DNA of 63,387 nucleotides from the IMG/VR virus record IMGVR_UViG_3300037558_002241, positions 1 to 63,387 of that record; one strand, given 5' to 3'. Origin of the DNA: a virus. The notes beneath the pieces were generated by a model, which was not told the origin of the DNA, did not search any database, and saw nothing but the letters and a program-made list of their open reading frames with translations. How positions within the stretch are numbered: position 1 is the first letter of the stretch; every line of letters starts with the position of its first letter. The translations under genes were made by a program, and so were the position numbers. Of this stretch, positions 8,366 through 16,404 are shown piece by piece.

Positions 8366-8867
8366 ACTTAGTGATGGGATAGTGACGCAGATTGAAAGTC
8401 TGTGTAAAAAACTTCCTTATTATTATTTTGAAGACTGTGCCTACGGAAATGATCATCACCCTCTAAGGACGGTGATGAACCCTTATTTTAGTTCTACTTT
8501 GTTGGGTGTAGATGGAAGCATTTCACCATTCTTTCGCGAGTTCCCTTGGAACGCTATCGGTCGAGAGATTGGTATGCCTAACAACCCAATGATGAGGTCT
8601 CATATGACCTTACAATATCCACGATCAGAGTCGTTTGGTATTCCCCACAACTCACATATAGATGATGACCGTCCACACATTGTAGGGTTGTATTATCCTA
8701 ATGATGCTGACGGAGATACTTTCTTTTTTGATGGAGACCAAAATGTCATACATAGAGAACCTCCGGAGCGGGGTAAGATGGTTACTTTTGACGGAAAGCA
8801 ATATCATTCCAGTTCTTCTCCAATTACTGGTGTTAGATTTACTTTGAATATCAATTATTGTCCATGA
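8325..8867 (+). CDS. 2OG-Fe(II) oxygenase
   Basis: The start is GTG at 8325, overlapping the upstream glycosyltransferase by 41 bases, longer than usual here. The 180-residue protein has H111-x-D113 (NSHIDDDRPHIVGLYYPND), the downstream strand GDTFFFDGD, H161 in QYHSSSSPI and R171 in GVRFTLNINY, a complete iron and 2-oxoglutarate site. Lying between two glycosyltransferases, it may hydroxylate a sugar or a protein acceptor, but no substrate can be read from the sequence. Confidence 0.75.
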   Translation: MISKENSSFLTRHRLSDGIVTQIESLCKKLPYYYFEDCAYGNDHHPLRTVMNPYFSSTLLGVDGSISPFFREFPWNAIGREIGMPNNPMMRSHMTLQYPRSESFGIPHNSHIDDDRPHIVGLYYPNDADGDTFFFDGDQNVIHREPPERGKMVTFDGKQYHSSSSPITGVRFTLNINYCP

Positions 8868-9712
8868 AAATCTTCGACGTATTCACTTTTTACAATGAAT
8901 TAGATCTACTAGAACTGAGGATGAACATCCTCGGAGACTCAGTAGATTATTTTGTTATCAATGAGGCAAACATTACCTTTACAGGTAAACCCAAACCACT
9001 TTACTTTCAAGAGAACCGTAAGCGGTTCAAGAAGTGGGAGGATAAAATTATCCACCAGGTTACAATTGATGACAACAAAACTTTTGAGGCATACTATTCT
9101 GACATTCCCTACCACAGGAGCATGTTGGAAGAGAACATCTATCAACTGCCACTACCATATCAACGTGCATGCTTCCATAAGGACAGTGCAATCTATGGTC
9201 TGTTAGGTAAGGCAGAGGACGACGACCTCATCCTTACGAGTGATGCTGATGAGATCGCGAACCCTGAAGCATTGAAGTGTCTAGATGAGTGGTTTGATCC
9301 TAACCATCACTATGTTTTGACAGGTCCTCTGTTCTATTACTACCTCAATGTAAAGTGTGAAGAGCAGTGGATGGGCACACGAGTGTGTGACTTCAAGACA
9401 CTGAAGAGTATGAGTGTTGACAAACTCCGTCAGTCACATCAGGATGCATACAAACTTGCCGATGCATCATGGCATTGGAGTTTCTTTGGTGATGCTGACA
9501 CTGTGCGTCAGAAGATGGATGCCTATGAGCATCAAGAAAACAATTTGGAAGAGTATCGTTCCAGTATGGAGGATAGGATCGAGCAGAACCTAGACCCATA
9601 TGGTAGAACATATCTTTATCAACCAACTGTTGTAGAAATTGATGATACTTTCCCTAAGTACGTCCGGTCTCAGAAGAATCGTAAACTCAAAAAGTTTGTA
9701 AAAACATTATGA
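8864..9712 (+). CDS. Glycosyltransferase family 17-like
   Basis: The start chosen is ATG at 8864, overlapping the previous stop (ATGA); the frame also opens two codons earlier at a TTG. The product starts MKIFDVFTFYNELDLLELRM, the classic opening of GT17 (beta-1,4-N-acetylglucosaminyltransferase-like) proteins, and continues with FVINEANITFTGKPKP and DDLILTSDADEIANP, which holds the DxD metal site. It would transfer a sugar, in eukaryotic homologues GlcNAc, from a nucleotide donor. GT17 genes also occur in bacteria and giant viruses; the acceptor here is unknown. Confidence 0.8.
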   Translation: MKIFDVFTFYNELDLLELRMNILGDSVDYFVINEANITFTGKPKPLYFQENRKRFKKWEDKIIHQVTIDDNKTFEAYYSDIPYHRSMLEENIYQLPLPYQRACFHKDSAIYGLLGKAEDDDLILTSDADEIANPEALKCLDEWFDPNHHYVLTGPLFYYYLNVKCEEQWMGTRVCDFKTLKSMSVDKLRQSHQDAYKLADASWHWSFFGDADTVRQKMDAYEHQENNLEEYRSSMEDRIEQNLDPYGRTYLYQPTVVEIDDTFPKYVRSQKNRKLKKFVKTL

Positions 9713-10626
9713 AATTACTCCATGGACCTGGGGTATCAAATCATTGTGACTATACCTTTGGAGACCAGGCAGGGGTTATAGGTCAGGTGTATGATTCTTT
9801 TATGAAAGTTGCTAGTAGAAAGAACAAAGAGTTTCTTGACCTAGTATCTAAGACGGATAAAGAAGTCATGACTCTCTTCATTGATAACATTAGATTATAT
9901 AATAGGAAGATTGTATGTAATAATACTAATGATCAGAAATGGGTTGATGATCTACAGAAAAATAATAACCTGATAAAATTATGTGCTTCTCTTGATAAGA
10001 AGTTTATAATTTTTTGTAATAATGAAGACACTCCTGTAGAAAATGATATAGATATTCCAGACAATGTGTTAGGTATCTTTGCAGCAAACGCAGTAGGATT
10101 CAAAGACAAACTTTATTCTTTTCCTTATGGTGTCGGTAGGAAACTACATCAGCAAGACAATAGGCACAGTATTCTGTTGGAAGCAATGGAAGAAGATCCT
10201 AAACCCAGAAAACTTCTGTACATCAATCACTCAGAGCACACTAACCTCAGTGTTCGTGGTAACATCCGCGAAATGTTTAGTGGAATCTCCTATGCTACCA
10301 TCGGACAAAGACTTGGATACCGAGAGTACTTGAAGGAACTGCAACATCATAAGTTTATGATCTGTCCTCAGGGTAATGGAGTAGATTGCCATAGAAACTG
10401 GGAGGTGCTCTACCTGAAGCGTGTTCCTATCATGCTAAAGAATGAATACCTTCAAGAGTTATATAAAGACTATCCGGTTCTGTGGGTTGATGACTTTGGT
10501 AAGATCAATAAGACATTGTTATCAGATGCTGAAGAGTTATATGACAGGGCTAGAAATATTGACATCAATCTGTTAGACTTATACTCAGTATTCAATAGAG
10601 CAGTGAAACGTGCTAAAAATTCCTGA
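9709..10626 (+). CDS. Exostosin-like glycosyltransferase
   Basis: The 305-residue protein has a C-terminal block characteristic of exostosin/GT47-like transferases: HHKFMICPQGNGVDCHRNWEVLYLKRVPIML, followed by LWVDDFGKI. The N-terminal half is poorly conserved and AT-rich, with many Asn and Lys. Catalysis would use a nucleotide sugar bound in the C-terminal domain. It begins in an ATGA overlap with GT17 and overlaps the DUF5672 gene by 17 bases. The family call is moderate because only the second half is diagnostic. Confidence 0.6.
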   Translation: MKLLHGPGVSNHCDYTFGDQAGVIGQVYDSFMKVASRKNKEFLDLVSKTDKEVMTLFIDNIRLYNRKIVCNNTNDQKWVDDLQKNNNLIKLCASLDKKFIIFCNNEDTPVENDIDIPDNVLGIFAANAVGFKDKLYSFPYGVGRKLHQQDNRHSILLEAMEEDPKPRKLLYINHSEHTNLSVRGNIREMFSGISYATIGQRLGYREYLKELQHHKFMICPQGNGVDCHRNWEVLYLKRVPIMLKNEYLQELYKDYPVLWVDDFGKINKTLLSDAEELYDRARNIDINLLDLYSVFNRAVKRAKNS

Positions 10627-11281
10627 AGTCACACTGCTTATGCTAGCAGATGTTGATATACCTGAAGCAGTCTATGCGGTAAATAAGTCATGTGAATCTA
10701 TTGAATGGGGTGCTGTCAAATTCCTTGGCAGTAAAGGAAGACCAGAGGGTCTGTGTGATCAAGCACAGTATGAGAAAACTTATCCAATCCAAAGCATCAA
10801 TGATTTCAATTTTTATTGCATATATAATTTTGTCAATCATATTCAATCCTCGCATTGCCTCCTTATTCATCCTGACGGTTTTGTTATTCGACCTTGGTTA
10901 TGGGATAATTCGTGGTTACAATACGACTACATCGGTGCCCCGTGGAGAGACGATCCAACCGCCTATCTCGACCCCTGGGGTAAAAGTCAGCGGGTTGGGA
11001 ATGGGGGATTTTCCTTACGTTCCAGAAAGTTATTACAAGTACCCTCGCGTGTGACTGTGCCCTGGGAAGTCAACGAAGGAGACTTCTACAAGCATATGGA
11101 TGCCGGACTATATAACGAGGACGGAAACATATGTATCCACAATCGGCACATTTTTGAGGAACAAGGATGCGTCTTTGCTCCAGTGGAAGTTGCCGCTAGG
11201 TTCTCTAAAGAAGTAGAGTGCCCGGAACACAAAGGAATTGACACCTTTGGTTTTCATTATCATTTTCAAGACATACGATGA
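10610..11281 (+). CDS. DUF5672-like putative glycosyltransferase
   Basis: The GTG start at 10610 gives 223 residues. The protein opens PEVTLLMLADVD and contains CLLIHPDGFVIRP, YDYIGAPW and RVGNGGFSLRSRKLL, the set of motifs seen in DUF5672 proteins, which are commonly found in glycan loci and adopt a GT-A-like pattern. Near the end HMDAGLYNEDGNICIHNR and FGFHYHF could hold the catalytic and metal residues. The stretch at about 10.9-11.0 kb is richer in GC than its surroundings. No donor or acceptor is known. Confidence 0.6.
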   Translation: MLKIPEVTLLMLADVDIPEAVYAVNKSCESIEWGAVKFLGSKGRPEGLCDQAQYEKTYPIQSINDFNFYCIYNFVNHIQSSHCLLIHPDGFVIRPWLWDNSWLQYDYIGAPWRDDPTAYLDPWGKSQRVGNGGFSLRSRKLLQVPSRVTVPWEVNEGDFYKHMDAGLYNEDGNICIHNRHIFEEQGCVFAPVEVAARFSKEVECPEHKGIDTFGFHYHFQDIR

Positions 11282-12066
11282 CAGTAAAATATTATCCTCT
11301 TTGGTGGAATCCCTGGCAAGATAAGCATCTTGATCTTGGTGGTAAGTCTGTCAGTATTTCTATTGATAATCTTGATCATGATCCGCGAGCAGATGTAAAA
11401 ATTTTGTTCTTAGCGGAACCATATTCAATTCTTCCTACAGTAACTGAGGGAGCAGTTCGTAGTGCTTATCACTTTGATAAGATCTATACGTTCACTCAGA
11501 AAATCATCGACCAATATCCTCAAGCAGAATTGTTTGAGTGGGGGTCTAGTTGGTTAGACTTCAAGGATTTGATTATTGATAAGAGTAACAACGTTACCTT
11601 TGTGACTAGTGAAAAGAGTCAGACGATTGGTCATCGAATGCGTCTTGATATTTTTGAGATGCTAAAGAAGGTAGATGTATCTAATGGGTTGCAATACTAT
11701 GCACATAAATCACCTCCTTTCCATCAACGAAGGAATGATTTCTTTGAGAATGCTAAGTTCCATATTGCAGTAGAGAACTCTCGTCAACAGAACTACTTTA
11801 CTGAAAAAATTATTGATTGCTTTGCGTCAAAAACTGTACCCATTTATTATGGTTGTCCTAACCTTAGTGATTGGTTCAATATGGATGGTGTGATTGTATT
11901 TCATGATATGGAAGAGCTTGAACTTATCCTAAGACATTTGGACACTGAAATGTATGATTGGAGAAAGCCTGCAATCGAGCAGAACTATGAAATTGCAAAA
12001 CGGTTTCATAGTGACAATGATGTTGTTCCACGCCTCACTAGAAAAATTATGAGCGATTTCCGCTGA
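11278..12066 (+). CDS. Alpha-1,3-fucosyltransferase-like, GT10
   Basis: This 262-residue protein carries the GT10 signature: KFHIAVENSRQQNYFTEKII, then DCFASKTVPIYYGCPNLSDWFN and GVIVFHDMEEL, the conserved region binding GDP-fucose. The N-terminal acceptor region is short, as in bacterial GT10 enzymes. It would add fucose or a related GDP-linked 6-deoxysugar to a surface glycan. ATGA-type overlaps on both sides show it is part of the same translated unit. Confidence 0.85.
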   Translation: MTVKYYPLWWNPWQDKHLDLGGKSVSISIDNLDHDPRADVKILFLAEPYSILPTVTEGAVRSAYHFDKIYTFTQKIIDQYPQAELFEWGSSWLDFKDLIIDKSNNVTFVTSEKSQTIGHRMRLDIFEMLKKVDVSNGLQYYAHKSPPFHQRRNDFFENAKFHIAVENSRQQNYFTEKIIDCFASKTVPIYYGCPNLSDWFNMDGVIVFHDMEELELILRHLDTEMYDWRKPAIEQNYEIAKRFHSDNDVVPRLTRKIMSDFR

Positions 12067-12758
12067 TGACTGTAAGTTATTGCATCCCGACGCACGATAA
12101 GAACCCTAAGTGCCAGCAGTATTTGTTTGATATTTTTCATGCGTTGTCTCTACAGACAGACATGGATTTCAATGTGTGGGTGTCAGATCATGGTTCCTCT
12201 AACAAAGTCTTGCAGGCATGTGAAGAGTATGAAGATCTCTTTGAGATCAACTACATTCGTAATGAAAATAACCGAGGAAATATTTCTGCTAACTCTAACT
12301 CTGCTATGCGGTTGGCAGACGGAGAAATTCTAAAGATTCTTTTCTCTGATGATATGATTCTTACTAAGAATCTCAACGCAGAACTAATCAATGCTTTCCT
12401 AGATCCTAAAGTAGAATGGGCAGTCACTGGGTTTGCCCATACCCTAGATGATGGCAAGACTCATTATAATCCTAAGACTCCTGTGTGGAACAGTAGACTG
12501 CTGGAAGGTGTCAACACCCTGAGTTCCCCGTCCATTCTTGCAGTCCGTAACAACCTGGGCATCTACTTTGATGAGAAGTTGACTATGCTCATGGATTGTG
12601 ATATGTTCTATAGGTTGTACAAGGACCATGGGAAACCGGCAGTGCTAACCCACTACCACATCTCTAACAGAGAACACGCTAATCAGACCCAAAGACTGCA
12701 TGAGCACCTCCTTCCCAAGGAAATTGACTATCTAAAGGAAAAGCACAATGTTTCTTGA
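12066..12758 (+). CDS. Glycosyltransferase family 2
   Basis: The 230-residue protein is a GT-A fold transferase: TVSYCIPTHDKNP at the start, VWVSDHGSSNKVLQ, RNENNRGNISANSNSAM, and the metal-binding ILFSDDMIL at about 96-104. The C-terminal AVTGFAHTLDDG and CDMFYRLYKDHGKP fit GT2. No membrane segments are present, so it works in the cytoplasm. Its ATG sits in the stop of the GT10 gene and its end overlaps the wall hydrolase gene by 11 bases. Confidence 0.8.
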   Translation: MTVSYCIPTHDKNPKCQQYLFDIFHALSLQTDMDFNVWVSDHGSSNKVLQACEEYEDLFEINYIRNENNRGNISANSNSAMRLADGEILKILFSDDMILTKNLNAELINAFLDPKVEWAVTGFAHTLDDGKTHYNPKTPVWNSRLLEGVNTLSSPSILAVRNNLGIYFDEKLTMLMDCDMFYRLYKDHGKPAVLTHYHISNREHANQTQRLHEHLLPKEIDYLKEKHNVS

Positions 12759-13137
12759 AGCACTTCTTGCACTGACTCCTCTTGACTTTGATCATCTTGC
12801 ACGAGCAGTGCAGGTTGAATCAGCACGTAACACTCAAGATGAGTTGTGTGTTGCTGTTTCAATCTTGAACCGTGTCAGGTCACCACGCTTCCCCAATACA
12901 GTTTCTAGTGTGGTGTATCAACCTGGACAGTACGAAGGATTCTTGAGACAAAGACCTTCTGCTGATCCTCGGGTGGTTCAGAGACTGCAAAACGTTACAG
13001 AAATGCAGAAAGCATATAATATTATTGGGGATCGAACTGACTTCAAGGGGCAGAGAATGCTCCGATATCGAGTCTCTTCTCAAGATCCTATGTGTCATCA
13101 CAGAGGTAACTTCTTTCACTATCACTGGCAATCATGA
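12748..13137 (+). CDS. Cell wall hydrolase, SleB/Hydrolase_2-like
   Basis: The 129-residue protein matches the catalytic domain of SleB-type peptidoglycan hydrolases: DHLARAVQVESARN with the likely catalytic E24, ELCVAVSILNRVRSPRFPNTVSSVVYQPGQY, and later FFHYHW. Members are lytic transglycosylases or amidase-like wall enzymes. It has no clear signal peptide, so it would need a holin, virion packaging or another exit route. It is wedged between GT2 and GT11 genes with short overlaps, an odd place for a lysin. It may be the phage lysin or a wall-remodelling enzyme. Confidence 0.8.
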   Translation: MFLEALLALTPLDFDHLARAVQVESARNTQDELCVAVSILNRVRSPRFPNTVSSVVYQPGQYEGFLRQRPSADPRVVQRLQNVTEMQKAYNIIGDRTDFKGQRMLRYRVSSQDPMCHHRGNFFHYHWQS

Positions 13138-13922
13138 TTGGATTCAACCACCTCGGCAGACATGGGCGTCTGGGAAACCAGATGTTCCAGTATGCTGGAC
13201 TGCGTGGAATAGCAGCACATAAAGGATATGATTTCTGTATCCCTCCTAGTAAGTTTGAGGATGAGTGGCATGACCACCAACTGTTTGAGTGTTTCAAACT
13301 AACAGGGTTGACAAATATTGCTGTGTGTCCTGGACCTTATGTTCAAGAGTCACACTTTCACTTTGACCAGAATCTGTTTGATAATATGCCTGATGGACAC
13401 AATGTCTATGGGTATTTGCAGAGTGAGAAATGGTTCAAGCATATCGAATCTGAGATCCGTCAGGACTTTGAGTTCAAAAATGACATCCATGATCCCTGTG
13501 TTGAATTGATTGGTTCGGTTGACCGTCCTATTGCTTTACATGTGCGTCGGGGTGATTACCTAACTAACTCTGACAACCATCCTCCTTGCACCAAAGAGTA
13601 TTACGATGCTTGTCTTTCGCGCTTTGATAGTGACCGCAATTGTATTATTTTTAGTGACGATCCTAAGTGGTGTCACGAGCAATTTACAGACGATAGGTTT
13701 CTAGTTTCAGAAGGTGGAGACAATGTGGCAGACCTTTGTATGATGAGTCTATGTGATGATTTTATTATTGCAAACTCTTCATTTTCTTGGTGGGGATCTT
13801 GGTTGAGTAAGAATCCAAATAAAAAAATCCTGGCACCTGAAAGGTGGTTTGGTTCAGGATACACAAAGAATCACAACACATCAGATTTATACTGCGACAA
13901 CTGGGAGGTTGTAAGTGTCTAA
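13134..13922 (+). CDS. Alpha-1,2-fucosyltransferase-like, GT11
   Basis: A clear 262-residue GT11 protein: HGRLGNQMFQYAGLRGIA at the N-terminus, PIALHVRRGDYLTN with the H-x-R-R-G-D donor motif, CIIFSDDPKWC, and IIANSSFSWWGSWLSKNPNKKI, all family hallmarks. It should transfer L-fucose or a similar GDP-sugar in alpha-1,2 linkage. Together with the GT11-like gene at 7592 and GT10 at 11278 it suggests a fucose-rich product. ATGA overlap with the hydrolase gene. Confidence 0.9.
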   Translation: MIGFNHLGRHGRLGNQMFQYAGLRGIAAHKGYDFCIPPSKFEDEWHDHQLFECFKLTGLTNIAVCPGPYVQESHFHFDQNLFDNMPDGHNVYGYLQSEKWFKHIESEIRQDFEFKNDIHDPCVELIGSVDRPIALHVRRGDYLTNSDNHPPCTKEYYDACLSRFDSDRNCIIFSDDPKWCHEQFTDDRFLVSEGGDNVADLCMMSLCDDFIIANSSFSWWGSWLSKNPNKKILAPERWFGSGYTKNHNTSDLYCDNWEVVSV

Positions 13923-14880
13923 AATTATTGAACAAGAAGGAATTGAAATTGAAAACCTTGGAATGTATGAGGATCTTCAAATCCAACCAGTAAATTCTTG
14001 GGATCTAAGTAAAACTACATTCATCATTCCGTTGAGGATTGAGAGTGCTGATAGGATGCGTAATGTTACAACGTGTCTGATCTATCTCCTCCGCAATTTT
14101 GATACTCAAATCATCATCAAAGAGCATGATTTAGAATCAATATTTTTGAGTAAGGTAGTACCCATGCTAGACATGGCACTACCAGTAGATAAGATTAGTA
14201 AGATCCATCATATTTTTGAGAAAGCAGATCCCGATAACACAGCATTTCATAGGACACGTCTCCTCAATGACATGTTGATGTTGGTAAAGACTCCGGTAGT
14301 TGTCAACTATGATTGTGACATTCTGCTACCAGTCAACTCTTACATCCTGGCACAGAATACTATCATCAATGGGCATTCTCCAGATGGTATTGTAGAACCA
14401 GAACCTGTCAAGTGTATCTATCCTTATGGGTATGGTGATTATCAACGTCAGTTGACAATCGATGACAACGATGTGACTCGGTTTATCAATTCAAACTTCA
14501 ACTTCAATGCCTTCAATGGCAAGGCAAAAGTTTATGATGCTAAGTTTGGGTTCTGTCAATTTTTTGACACGGAAGAATATATCAGACTCGGTGGAGAGAA
14601 CGAAGGGTTTATTGCCTATGGTTATGAAGATGATGAAAGGTATGTGAGATTCAATCAGTGTTCTAATGTCATGCGTATGAATGAATTAGTATTTCATATG
14701 GAACATACTAGATCAGAGAACTCTTGGTTCCATAACCCATACATTGAACAGAATCGTGCACTGTGGGAAAAACTGAAGGTCAAAACAAGGAAGCAACAAA
14801 TACAATACTATACTAATATTGATTACATGACCGCTCGCGGTGTCGTTGATGGAGTAAGACCTAATGACGGACAAGAATAA
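13915..14880 (+). CDS. GT-A fold glycosyltransferase (galactosyltransferase-like)
   Basis: The GTG at 13915 gives 321 residues. TTFIIPLRIESADRMRN opens a GT-A domain, PVVVNYDCDILLP holds the D-x-D motif, and GGENEGFIAYGYEDDERYVRF resembles the C-terminal catalytic block of GT7/GT27-type galactosyl- and GalNAc-transferases. The first 30 residues are an acidic extension. It is most likely a cytoplasmic transferase using a UDP-hexose, but donor and acceptor are not determinable. It overlaps the GT25 gene by 17 bases. Confidence 0.7.
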   Translation: MSKIIEQEGIEIENLGMYEDLQIQPVNSWDLSKTTFIIPLRIESADRMRNVTTCLIYLLRNFDTQIIIKEHDLESIFLSKVVPMLDMALPVDKISKIHHIFEKADPDNTAFHRTRLLNDMLMLVKTPVVVNYDCDILLPVNSYILAQNTIINGHSPDGIVEPEPVKCIYPYGYGDYQRQLTIDDNDVTRFINSNFNFNAFNGKAKVYDAKFGFCQFFDTEEYIRLGGENEGFIAYGYEDDERYVRFNQCSNVMRMNELVFHMEHTRSENSWFHNPYIEQNRALWEKLKVKTRKQQIQYYTNIDYMTARGVVDGVRPNDGQE

Positions 14881-15670
14881 AGCAATCAAAAAACTGGAAG
14901 GTTTTCCTTTTGTTCTGTGGGTAAACCTGGATCGTTATCCAGATCGCCGTGAGTACATGGAAGACCAGTTTGATTATTGGGGGATAGAAAACCATCATCG
15001 CATCGTTGGTATTGATGGTAAGGAAGATGACCCTGCATCATATTTGAAGGGAACAATTCCTCACAATATGAATTCTGGTGAGGTTGGTTGTGTTTTGAGT
15101 CATCTAAATGCAATCAAATACTTTGTTGAACACACTGACCTTGATGAAGTATTCATCATGGAAGATGATGTTGATCTGAGTACTGCTAAATGCTGGACGT
15201 TTACTTGGAAAGATGTACGTCGCCGTGTACCAATCAACTTTGATTGTTTACAACTGACTATTATCAATCCAAATGGCATTACTCTAAAACTACATCACAG
15301 ATTCATCAATGATTTTTCTGCTGCTTGTTATCTAATTACCAGGCACCATGCAACTAAGATTCTAAAGATGCATCAACGCGGTGATCTGTGGAAGATTGAT
15401 CAGAAAATCAAACCCCGTTCAGTATCAGAGGATCTAATCCTAGACAGTGGTAAGTCATACTCAACTCCACTGTTCAACTACCGAATTGATATGGGTTCTG
15501 CTATCCATGAAGAACACATTGACATCTTCCATAAAGGTAGTAAGAATGCATTAGCAGAATTTTGGGAACGTGATGCAGTCGAACATAGTGTTGATGACAT
15601 CATGGAACTTGACGAGTATTGTGGTAGAATACCACCATCTGTATATCTAAACCAAGCAAAAGAACAATGA
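14864..15670 (+). CDS. Glycosyltransferase family 25 (LPS-type)
   Basis: The 268-residue protein has the GT25 pattern: VLWVNLDRYPDRREYMEDQF, HHRIVGIDGKEDDP, SGEVGCVLSHLNAIKYF, and the metal site VFIMEDDVDLS. GT25 enzymes add galactose to lipooligosaccharide in bacteria, or modify collagen in animals. In this cluster it points to lipopolysaccharide or virion glycan assembly. Its end overlaps the following oxygenase by 4 bases. Confidence 0.85.
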   Translation: MTDKNKAIKKLEGFPFVLWVNLDRYPDRREYMEDQFDYWGIENHHRIVGIDGKEDDPASYLKGTIPHNMNSGEVGCVLSHLNAIKYFVEHTDLDEVFIMEDDVDLSTAKCWTFTWKDVRRRVPINFDCLQLTIINPNGITLKLHHRFINDFSAACYLITRHHATKILKMHQRGDLWKIDQKIKPRSVSEDLILDSGKSYSTPLFNYRIDMGSAIHEEHIDIFHKGSKNALAEFWERDAVEHSVDDIMELDEYCGRIPPSVYLNQAKEQ

Positions 15671-16404
15671 CAGAGCAACCTCAATTTACAGAAATGCAGG
15701 ACTATGGACACATTGGTGTCTTTGAGAACTTTGTCAAGTGGGATTTTTGTGACAGTGTTGTTGACGTATTTGAATACTGGTACAACAAAAAGTATTATGT
15801 TGGTGAAAAATCTGACCATCCTGTAACTACATTGGATGGTAATGAGTTTACCCTAGATCATTTCAATCAAGGCAAGACTCAGTTCCCCAAGGGTGGCATG
15901 GGTCGTAAGGATCACCAGTTGTATCTAGAAATTTGTGATCAAAGTATTACTGCACAGGTCAATCAGTGTATTGGTCAAGCGTTTGAAATTTACGTGCAGA
16001 AATATAAAGGTCTTGTTGATTCTGCTGATCCTATTTCTTCATGGACATGTAAAATCCAACGCACAGATCCTGGTGGTGGATATCATGTATGGCATTGTGA
16101 GAACGGTAACTTCTTGTACCGTGACCGTGTGCTGACGTGGATGATCTATCTGAATGACATCCCCCCTGAGAATGGTGGAGGTACTGACTTCTATCACCAG
16201 GAGAAAACGTTCCATCCTAAGAAAGGAACAATTGTTCTATGGCCTGCTACATATACCCATATGCATCGGGGTGCTTTCTTGACTGGCGAACAGTCTAAGT
16301 ACATTGCTACTGGTTGGTTTATCAGGGAACCTGGTAATGTAACTGAGCGTACTATCAGTCAAGCATTAGGTAATGTTCCCCCTCCACAGGAGAATCTAAA
16401 TTGA
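15667..16404 (+). CDS. 2OG-Fe(II) oxygenase (prolyl-hydroxylase-like)
   Basis: The 245-residue protein contains GGYHVWHCENG, where H143-x-E145 takes the place of the usual HxD, then LTWMIYLNDIPPENGGGTDFYHQE and GTIVLWPATYTHMHRG, with H198 or H200 as distal ligand, and a basic residue at about 211 (QSKYIATGWF). This layout resembles prolyl 4-hydroxylase-like phage proteins. The HxE variant could be active or could change metal chemistry. It is co-translated with GT25 and DUF616 genes. Confidence 0.7.
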   Translation: MTEQPQFTEMQDYGHIGVFENFVKWDFCDSVVDVFEYWYNKKYYVGEKSDHPVTTLDGNEFTLDHFNQGKTQFPKGGMGRKDHQLYLEICDQSITAQVNQCIGQAFEIYVQKYKGLVDSADPISSWTCKIQRTDPGGGYHVWHCENGNFLYRDRVLTWMIYLNDIPPENGGGTDFYHQEKTFHPKKGTIVLWPATYTHMHRGAFLTGEQSKYIATGWFIREPGNVTERTISQALGNVPPPQENLN

